64,000 bases of DNA from assembly GCA_013433145.1 (NCBI GenBank), contig CM024168.1:16879868-16943867 (forward strand). Direction: 5' to 3'. This DNA comes from Ascaris suum. Its lineage: Eukaryota; Nematoda; Chromadorea; Rhabditida; Ascarididae. Numbering within the stretch: position 1 is the stretch's first letter; each line of letters opens with the position of its first letter. Shown here in pieces: positions 50,381-64,000 of this stretch. The position numbers and the translations under genes are program-made. The notes below the pieces were generated by a model that was not told the DNA's origin, did not search any database, and was given only the letters and a program-made list of their open reading frames with translations.

Positions 50381-53300
50381 ATTTTTCTCGAGCATTCCCA
50401 CCAGGATGCCAAGTTATGCCGCTATGCAAATTTTCAACTCAATCGGGGGAGATGGGAAGGGGAAGGGGAAGCGCAGCGGAAGTACTTTCCCTAGATTTGC
50501 CCAACTTTTCTGCAATCCTGCAATATTGCATCACTAAAACCCTCAAAATTATGAATATAAATATACTCGGGAATTCTTGTGAGGTGCATTAATTAATCAC
50601 CAACGATACAAAAAAGGCCTATATTTACATCACTTTTTTTTTCGTACCTGTGGTGGGGAAAATCGAAATGAAACTGGCTTCAAGCTCTCAAATTCTCTTT
50701 ATCAACAGCATCATTGTATTTCCACAGGTTCTGTCTAGGGTAATCGTTTCTTTACTTACCTCATTAATCACCTTCGAACATGAAAATATATCCTTGAAGG
50801 GGTTAGTGATTGTGACAATTTGTCATCAGAGGAGACTTTTTTTCATTTGTGACAGTTTGTCACTGAATCATTTATACGTTCTATAATCAAATTTTTAGAA
50901 TTGGCTAATTCTATTCACTTGTAGTTCGCCTTACTTGGATGAATTACCAACGTTGCATTACGTGTGTAAGTCGCTTTTGATCGAAGATCTAAATAATTAA
51001 AAATTTTCCGGCGCACCTATATTGATTATCGATATATCTATACTGATCATGATGATTGTAAAAGTATATGAATAAATTATGAAAGTAAATCAAACTGCTA
51101 ATAAATGACGTTTTTTTTCTTGATATGCCATACGAATTTTACCTAAGAGTAGATACGTAAGGTCTTTAGGACGCTCGTTTTGCGGCCCCTCTCCCTTCTT
51201 CCCTCTTCATTTCCCCAGTTTTGTTAGCAATCTTCTCATTTTTGAGGCATTCATATCTTGGGTGATATGGCCGAAATAGAAATAATCTATTAACCTTTGG
51301 TCATTAATATTTGAAATGATCTTTTCTTAACCGCTTCCGATTGTTCTTGTGCTGTTATCTATGCTCCATTTGCTATCCTATCACAATGCCTCGGTCCCTT
51401 CATCCGGAACGACAAATGTCGATTGCAAAGCAATTGAATTTAACCATTGTTATATCTCGTTGAGAATAAAATTCCCATAGATAAAGGTCTTTTAGTTATG
51501 CGTTGATTTAATTTGCGCAATTGTGTGAAATTCTAAATGCTTATAACATCAAAAGAATTAAATTTTCAACACAATTTTTTGTTGTGGCATTCTCTCTAAT
51601 GATTTGTCTACCAATCTGATATTAAAGAGAGAGAGAAAAAAAAAGGAAATCAAATGAATAAACTCATGTCGCCCTAAGATTTTCACAAGCCTATTGAAAT
51701 TGAAATTCTATTGAAGAGAAATTTTTGAAAAGACAAAAAAAAAATTGTAGAGATTATTTTCTTTTTTTTTTGGGGGGGGGGGGAAGAAACTTCGACTAAA
51801 TTTTCAACGTTTTATTCGAGAAAAATAATTTCGTCTTTAGTTAATCTCTCATATTTTGCCTTTGAAATATTTACGTAAATGAAGTGAATTTTTCTCGCTG
51901 TTTTTTTTTTTTTTTTTGCGATTAGCTTTTATACTTTCGATTGCAATAAGTATAATATTATCTAAGCCGTTTTTTTTTTGAAAGGATTTATGTTATGTGA
52001 AGTTCACATTATTATGTGGTAATAGATTTTTCCATATGATTTAATTAATCGAAATTCGGATTTGCGAATCATGGATCATCACCTTGTAATTTTTCAATAA
52101 TTTTTGCTGTTTTAAAGAAAGCTTTGACCAATAAATGTGCTATCTTTTATAACGTTTATCATTGTTTCGTTTCTCTATCGAATAGCGAATAATCATTTTC
52201 TCGATCACATATCTCTTGAAAATTATTTTAATTATTTTAAAATGAATTTTATTTTTTTCAAAAATTATTTGAATATGTTTCGATATTAAACTATTGCCGT
52301 TTTGTTAAAATACAACGACGTTGGATGGATTCTTCATGAGGATAGTTGGTCTTATTGAATTGATCACTCATTCAAATAGTTAGCACAAGTCTAGTAGGTG
52401 CCACGAATGGATCGATTTTACTCAAGAAGAAAACTAATACAATAATATTAGTTAATTAATGATATAACTAGTTAATAATAATGTCATTTTTTTCAGTGTT
52501 TTTAAATATAAATCAATGAATTTTGATGATTTGAACTAATCAAAGATTTTCTATCAATATTCAAGCGAAAAAAGTTAAGCAATAAAATTTTGCGATTTAC
52601 TTTGAAGAAATTGGCCATTCTATGTGCGTTAGGCGAAACAATGATTTCTTGCTATGAATATAGATATTCAGAAGATGAGGCTTGCCTGTTGTTCAATTTC
52701 AAGTGGAATTATGAACTATAATCCAATTTGTTAAGTTCAATTACTATCATTTATCCTGCCGAAACTATAGCCTATCGTCTGGTATCTTCTAGGACATATT
52801 TTATGGTTGGTGAGAAAATATTTTTAATTTTTTTTTTTTTTAAATTTCAGTATATAATTTCAAATCTCTGCTTATTTAAAAACGATATATGAGAATGGTT
52901 GAGGAATATTTCGTAGATTTCACTGGAAATGTCGATTATGATAGCGTGAAAAGGAATTATTGTAATCTTTGATTATATTTTACGCGGTAGATCTATAAGC
53001 CTATCTTTGAGGTCTATTCCTGTTGTGATCAGTTCATAGTCGGAGTTCTTTAGCAATTTACTGATTAACTTTAAAACTTATAAGGAACTAGCTTCATTGA
53101 TTTCATAGTTTGCAATAATATTTATCAAACGGTGCAATAGAGAATACCACTTCGTGCCATCCTCTTAATAATCCGCCTCTTAATTTAGCGTATTCAACTT
53201 GATAGCCTTTTTTTTTTAAATCACCTCATGAAGCATACGATTTCTCACGACAGATTACATTAATATGTCAGCAATTTGTATGGGAAATTTCTCTCGCTTT

Positions 53301-53672
53301 CGAGCGAATATACCTTATATCGTTTTAGTGTTTCATTGTCTATCATCATAAGTAGATTCTGGTTTCATCTATCTAAGCATTCAAGAATATAATGAATTTC
53401 TCAATAGGAAATCCAACTACTTTTCATCGATATCCACAGCTATGCTCATATGAAAACGACGGAATAATTTGTGGTATTGTTTTTTTTTTTTAATGAAATT
53501 CATTTTTCTTCATTAATGAAAATTTTCATGAAATCAAAACATGACTGCTAAAAAATTTACATTATTGGATCACCCGAAATTTGAATATACGTATTGATTA
53601 TTGTATTGTGATCTTATGGCCAACTTTTCATGAGCGAATCATTAAAAGGAGGAATCGCTATTGTATTTCGTT
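50381..53672. other. Intergenic region between DDX52 and the receptor
   Basis: The GC-rich island ends near 50560; a 78-codon frame at 50650-50886 is unremarkable. From 51 kb the + strand becomes T-rich again. No exon supported. Confidence 0.5.
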
Positions 53673-58364
<4,692 letters not shown>

Positions 58365-58420
58365 TTCATAAGCCGAGAAATTTGCATATGCTCAATATGT
58401 AAATGTAACTTGTGTCGAAG

Positions 58421-58582
58421 TCTAGTAACTCTCTATCATGTGATACGGTACATGAAATGTATGGAGCTCCATGTGGAGCCGAATATGATGTCGAAACATG
58501 CGATGAGTGTTCACAAAAATATCGAAATATGAATGAATTTCGTTCAAGCGGTTTCCCAATCATTTCCACAAATAAAGCAAGA
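58421..58582 (+). CDS. Candidate exon just downstream of the receptor
   Basis: Runs from a GTCGAAG acceptor to AAGCAAGA|GTAATG, 54 codons, open in one sensible frame with four Cys and balanced composition (includes EMYGAPCGAEYDVETCDECS). It begins 57 bases after the receptor stop. It is out of frame with the receptor's last exon, so it would need a different donor to serve as an alternative tail. Confidence 0.25.
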
Positions 58583-58683
58583 GTAATGCGGTGTTGTTGG
58601 CGCTATTTTCCTCAAAATCACAATAAATTCTTACTGAGTGTATCTGAAATGTGCCTCTTTATTAAATTGGGTCTTATATTAGC

Positions 58684-58944
58684 ATGAAGCACACTTTACT
58701 CGTTGAATGTATTTTAGACAAAAAAAGATGCCATAAATTCTTTCCAAGAAATATTGAAGCAGAAGGGATCAATTGTGGTTGGGTTATACATATGTGCTCA
58801 CCTATTGCGGATGTTTGCATACTATATGCTCTTGTTGTGTTTTACATAATGTGCTCGTCAACGTATTTCACACTGTTTCGGCTCATTGATCATTCGCTAA
58901 AATGGACTCATCGATGCCGTAACACATTTCCTTTGCGATATTGA
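58684..58944 (+). CDS. Candidate small single-pass membrane protein, 86 residues
   Basis: ATG one base after a CTTATATTAG acceptor, a placement typical of trans-spliced nematode genes, then open to TGA. Residues about 1-40 are hydrophilic with several Cys; one hydrophobic helix (ADVCILYALVVFYIMCSSTY) follows, then a basic tail (LKWTHRCRN). Codon composition is coding-like throughout. No family recognised. It is on the same strand as, and 320 bases after, the chemoreceptor. Confidence 0.35.
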   Translation: MKHTLLVECILDKKRCHKFFPRNIEAEGINCGWVIHMCSPIADVCILYALVVFYIMCSSTYFTLFRLIDHSLKWTHRCRNTFPLRY

Positions 58945-59574
58945 AATTGACGTTGAGGAAGAGACGAGAAAAAACAGCTAAAGTACATCAAAAATTGCAT
59001 ATTTAAATACAATTAACATGGAAATATCTAAGAACTTATCATCTATATCACAATTTATTTTGAAAATTTGCATATTCTAAACGTGGATTCAAAAGTAAAC
59101 CAACATTCATAAAATTTTGTGATAATTTCAATTATTGCTATTAAATTCAAGCATTGATCAAGCTTTTTCAACTAGCTTCATATGCATATTTTCTAGTGCT
59201 TTTTGAATTTGTAGATGCGTATTTCCATCGACACGAATACGCTCATATTATGGTAATGTGGCATATGCGGTAAATATCGGTCGTTTCTCATCTAGGAATC
59301 GTTGTCTTCAAAAAAATTCCTAATTTCTTGAGGGGGACAAAGCAGCACATCTAAACGTTCAATTATTACAGAAATTCATGATGTATAGGACAAATTAATA
59401 TTCATCTTTTTGAATATCGCGTAGTGAGGGGAGAGGGGAGGGTACTGATGGGATGAGAAGTATCCCGTTGGCATTGCTTTTGAATAGCTTAGTGTTGGTC
59501 CTATTGATTAGAAGCGTTTGTATGCCTTAACCTTTAGAAGTCATTCCAAAGAGATTTTAAAATTAAAATTGCAA

Positions 59575-59575
<1 letters not shown>

Positions 59576-59640
<65 letters not shown>
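59576..59640. repeat. (GA)n microsatellite
   Basis: About 65 bases of perfect GA on the + strand, then a short G run. Confidence 0.98.
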
Positions 59641-59646
<6 letters not shown>

Positions 59647-59873
59647 GGAGTGCCAACTCTCATTAGCATCAGTTTGAATCAGAAAAAATGCAATAGGTTA
59701 ATTGTTGGTCTTTGCTAAGAAGGCGGCAAAAGTTTTATGTTATTGAGCTTTTTATGAAGTGATCTCATTAAATATACGTTTGCTTCATCGGATGAGTCTT
59801 TTTTCGAGTACGAATTCTGATGCAAATGTCTTCTCATCCCAAATTATGGAAGCTTTTATAGCATTTGCTTCAG

Positions 59874-60069
59874 ATTCTCTCTAAGCAAAACACTTCTTTC
59901 CCCCTTGTGCACGCCAATGCCTTTCGAAACTCATCAACGTCCATTATCCGAACATAGTTCGGGATCATTTGAAAATAGAAAATCGCCGGATTCATTATGC
60001 AAGCAGAATTGTGTGCACTATATAAAAGGCTTTATATTAGAAGCAATCTCGATGAAGGTCTCGCAATAA
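59874..60069 (+). CDS. Candidate terminal exon, unrecognised
   Basis: After TTTGCTTCAG the frame reads 64 residues to TAA, Ser/Pro-rich (PMPFETHQRPLSEHSSGSF), then CVHYIKGFILEAISM. The frame is open upstream to 59820. A second frame through the same bases is also open for 46 codons. GC content is raised. Reading frame not settled. Confidence 0.22.
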
Positions 60070-60106
60070 TTCGTCCACAATTAACTAATTACAATAATTT
60101 CGCTAG

Positions 60107-60238
60107 ATGCGCCTTTTTGTGGATTTTTTAAATACCCATAACACACAACATATCACGGAATATTATCCCGCTAACAAATCTCAGCAGTATTTCATAACCG
60201 ATGTTTGTTTCTCTATCCTTCACTTCTATGACGTTTAA
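60107..60238 (+). CDS. Candidate small ORF or first exon, 43 residues
   Basis: ATG lies immediately after an ATTTCGCTAG acceptor and opens MRLFVDFLNTHNTQHITEYY, ending at TAA; a donor GTTTGT near 60202 could shorten it. Composition is balanced. No family recognised. Confidence 0.22.
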   Translation: MRLFVDFLNTHNTQHITEYYPANKSQQYFITDVCFSILHFYDV

Positions 60239-60256
60239 GTCAACCTTGTTGGCGAG

Positions 60257-60291
60257 TTGGCGAGTAGTCGTTATGTTGGCGAGTAGTCGTT
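60257..60291. repeat. 19-bp tandem duplication
   Basis: TTGGCGAGTAGTCGTT occurs at 60257 and 60276, with a partial copy at 60249. Confidence 0.85.
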
Positions 60292-61260
60292 CAATTACGT
60301 ATTGGAAATAACCGTTGCTGTTATCAAAATGCTATGAGCTTTTTTTTAAAGCATTTGCTGAGCTATGAATGCATTTCTTTAGCAAATAGACTTTTTCACC
60401 TCAAACACAGTGCTTTTTTGTAATATTTCTCTATAAAACAACAATTTTTAACTATCAAGATAGGTTTTATAACAGAGCTTTTAGTTCACAATAATTGGTT
60501 ATAGTAGATCGAAATCTAATCTCATAGTAGATTTTGTGCTATCTCTTATAGGTACTATCTAACATTTTTTATTCCACTCTTCACATAGATCATATAATTA
60601 GCCACTTTGTTGTATAGTATTTCTCATACAACATTTGCTGTAATATTGATCAAATACCAGCTCCAATAGCATATTTCAAATGTCTACTCTTGGCGGGTTG
60701 TCCTCGGTGTATTGTTGCCCTCGGTATGGCTGCTATAGCAACTCTTATAAATAGCTCTTTTATAGCTCCTATGTTATCTTGTATGTTTGCTGTCATAGAA
60801 AAGCTATTGCAACTCTTAACGTAACGTTCATAATAGTTGCTTAGTGGACTATGTGTTTCTTCATTTGCCGTCTATAGCAGCTTTTTTTAGCATTCTTTAC
60901 TGCAAGTATTATTACGAGCGTTATGACAAGTGTTTATATGGTCGATCCTTTTTGAATGGGCTCCCATTAGTAGGCACCTAATATTGACAATCCCTTAAGT
61001 AGTTAGTTTTTTTTTTTTAAATTTTATTATAACAGTCTCTTTATAATACTTCTATAGCATTTGCAATATTTTTGCTTAATATTTGTAAAGCTTTTAAATT
61101 CGCCAAGAGCAAATTAATGGGCTTATTTAAAGATCAAATCTCATAATCTAGTCGAATATTTGAGAAGCTCATGAAGATGCTTTAAGGCGTTAAAGCTTAT
61201 TGATCATGAGTTACGCCTTTTTTTTTCGCCGGAAATTATATTTTCACCTCTTTTTTTTGA

Positions 61261-61449
61261 GTACATTGCGCGCTCGTGAATTATTTATTAAAGGCGCAAA
61301 TCCTTCATAATCCACAGCTGTCCACTCATCTTAGCCCGAAATCGAATTGTAATCCAAACAAAGCCAACCACTATTCCACTCTTCGAGTCTTGAATATAAT
61401 TGCCTCGCTGCCTCTTCATCCTCTTCCGCTCACTTCACCTCAATCATAG
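61261..61449 (+). CDS. Candidate coding island, unrecognised
   Basis: Open for 62 codons to TAG in a GC-richer block, including NPQLSTHLSPKSNCNPNKAN and a Leu/Pro-rich end. No good TTTCAG acceptor precedes it (only TTTTGAG), which weakens the case. Confidence 0.18.
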   Translation, partial: VHCALVNYLLKAQILHNPQLSTHLSPKSNCNPNKANHYSTLRVLNIIASLPLHPLPLTSPQS

Positions 61450-62276
61450 TTTTCTCATCATAGATGTTTATTTAACCTATAGCGCAAAAGATGGCATCAT
61501 AAATTTGGTTTCCTATACAAACAGTTGAATAATGAAGCTAAATAGCTTATCATAAATTTGCATATCTCTCCAATATCACTTGACTCGTGTAATTTTTGAT
61601 CAACAGGTCTAATTTTTTTTTCGCCTATTGTTGATTGCGAATGAGTCTAATTTATCGTTTACTTTGCAGAAATGCAAATTTCTATTTCAATTTCAAATGG
61701 TTGATAGCATTGCGAACTGAATAGACCTTGCAGATCTTAGAGTATAGACAGTAGGAGGACAGTTGCAAATTCAAATTCATGTTAGTGCCTATGTTATTTA
61801 AGTCTTTTCATTAGTACTGCTTCGAAAATATATGGACTATGATATCATTTTATATGTGGATTATAATATCTATGGATAACGATTATATCAAGCGTATGGA
61901 AAAGCTGCGCTTTCACGTTAAAGCATTGCTACATTAGAGCGAATTTCAATAAGAAATAATCAATGAATATTTCTATATTAAATTAGCACTTATCACAAAA
62001 TGAGCATTGAATGTTATGCTTCAATAGTTTGCGGATTTCTAAATGAATATTCAAATTTCTATCAACATCTCCCGATCACCTAAATTTGAATATTAACGCT
62101 CTATTTAAATGCGCTATTCAAATATATAAATAAATAATTTAAATAGCAATTAATAGTGTAATGTTAAACGAAGTTGTGAAGACTTATTTAAGAAACGAAA
62201 ATCACTTGAAAAAAAACACTGTTTAGTCACCGATTTGCATGACGATCGATCTAGATGTGGGGGTATGTCGGCATAC

Positions 62277-62472
62277 ATCGAAACGATCGAAACGTTACAT
62301 AAAACGGCATTAATAGTTTGTTGAAACATTTCCGCCCTATATTACGATCGTTTTTAGTGCAAAAGTCGTCTTTTCTATCCTCGGTCAAAGCAATTCTTCT
62401 AGTGCTCTCAAGGAGACGTACAAATTTTCTGAATAGATAATGTTTCATTTCATTACAATTTACTGTTATTTC
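62277..62472 (-). CDS. Candidate internal exon, unrecognised
   Basis: On the minus strand a GTATTCAG acceptor opens 65 codons ending at a GTATGC donor, reading basic residues with several Cys (FRKFVRLLESTRRIALTEDR). The plus strand of the same block also carries short plausible frames separated by a 42-base intron-like gap, so the strand is uncertain. Confidence 0.2.
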
Positions 62473-64000
62473 CTGAATACTATACAACTTACTACTTATG
62501 CTTCATAAAGTATTCAAGAGAGAATTATAATGCTCAAGCAAAGAACTCTTAATTACTTTATAATAAATTCTATTTATTTTAATTTTTTTCTTGGTTTTAA
62601 TTTCTTTTCAACTTTTATTGTCGTCAACTCTTATAAAGTTATCAACGTTGGACTATTTATGAAATTTGCATTTATGTAATTTGTTTGTTGCATATCATCT
62701 TATTTGTTATTTTCAATTGATGTTGCCACTGGTTGGATGTAATCGATGTTTTTTTTTTGCTCTCCTGCCTACCACTTATCCCGAAAGCTCATATTGCGGC
62801 CAGATGTTGTACATCATAAGGGCTCGTTACATGGGAGGATCGCTATCATTTCCATATGCTATGACTATTTCCTTTGCACTAATGGTCATTCTCATCTAGC
62901 ATTCTCTATTCGCCTATCTTTTCCAGTTTCAACACTCTAACGCTTGAAAATCTTATTGTGTTTATTGGTATAAAAGATACAAGTGCACATGAATATAAAG
63001 AATTGTTTTGCGATAAACATATTTATTCGTTAAGTTGAGCACTTGTGATTGGCCTATATTCAGCACTAATAATGCTCTAGCTATTTAAATTTTTCCTCCA
63101 CAAGATGGATTTTTGCATATATGTTCCATGCAATAGGAGTTTTGCATGCGTTCTTTCTATTCGATACTTGCATTAAATATTCAAATTTAGCACATCTTCC
63201 ATAATAAATTGTTAAATCATTTTGCGTGAATTTTTTATTTTTTATTGTAATAAATTATTAAATAATATAACTTTTATATGTGAGTCAATAAGATTAGGTA
63301 ATTCAGCATTGAGTTCTCTTATTCTTTTCTATTCTCGAAATAAAGAAAAGCACTAAATTTCGTTACGAAATTTTTGAAATGAGCAATTTTCTAACGGAAG
63401 GATTCACGCATTAAAATCGCAATTGATGTGATTCGTTTGAAGAGAGCGTCTTAGCAATGAATTGAATTTTGCTAAATTCAATATGCACTAAAGCTCTCAC
63501 AAGAGAGATTTTTTCTATTATTCTATAGACGACAACCTTTTTTTTGTCAATTTATCATCAATAACTCTTTTACTTCTTTTCGTTTTTTTTTCCTTTTTAT
63601 ATTTTTATTAATTAAAAATAGTTAATTTTTAATAATATTTTATTCAATTGAAGAATTAGAAATACCTTACAGAGTAAATTACCAATCGTTTATATGATTG
63701 ATTTTTTTTTCAATAACGGCATCCTTATTTCCATCACTATCTTGTTCCACTAATGAGAGATAAAATTTTTAGGTTAGAACCCGTTGTATCTCTCTTTTTT
63801 TTTTCATATTCGAAAGTTTTTTCTCACCTCCTATATTCAGTGAACCGGAAAATGTTTCAATGAGTTCAGGAGAGGAGATAACGATGAAAAAAAAAAGTTT
63901 AGCATATGCAGCGGTTGTAAGCTCGTCTAATTTTATGCGTTAAAGCAATATCATCCTCTGTCCTCATCGAACGAGCAACATCATATGGTTTTAACATCTG
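62473..64000. other. No supported gene at the right edge
   Basis: A block at 62720-62900 is GC-richer with two overlapping + frames (77 and 64 codons) and no clear splice borders. The rest is AT-rich. Confidence 0.5.

Overview
The window reads as nuclear DNA of a nematode. It is strongly AT-rich, introns carry GT...TTTTCAG-type borders, and three multi-exon genes can be joined by hand with every splice phase agreeing: an SLC6-family transporter, the DEAD-box helicase DDX52/Rok1, and a nematode-style seven-helix receptor. The nematode call rests on splice style, base composition and the receptor; the clade is not resolved. I saw no bacterial operon, CRISPR array, rRNA or convincing tRNA, and no transposase or reverse transcriptase reading frame.

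Layout. 1-27 kb: T-rich on the + strand with no recognised family. It holds scattered coding-like islands, mostly +, which I report as low-confidence exons; the best chains are 5067-10917 and 13643-15176. 27.07-36.64 kb (+): a complete 16-exon SLC6 transporter of 657 residues whose ion-site residues are largely replaced. 37.1-38.1 kb (+): a probable small two-exon gene and neighbouring candidate exons. 40.5-49.6 kb (-): a complete 13-exon DDX52 of 593 residues. 50.2-50.6 kb: a GC-richer island with overlapping short frames. 53.67-58.36 kb (+): a 7-exon receptor of about 309 residues. 58.4-64 kb: further small coding-like islands, none recognised.

The three solid genes have unrelated roles (membrane transport or a transporter-like receptor, 18S rRNA processing, chemosensation), so no shared pathway is implied. 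Repeats are prominent: eight long (TA)n arrays, (CA), (GA) and (AAAT) tracts, several minisatellites and many poly-G/poly-C runs. Homopolymer T tracts dominate the + strand except between about 39 and 51 kb, where A tracts dominate. That block matches the one clear minus-strand gene, so the skew looks transcription-linked. No gene in the window is clearly a previously undescribed system; the most unusual items are the degenerate SLC6 protein and the unrecognised small multi-exon candidates.
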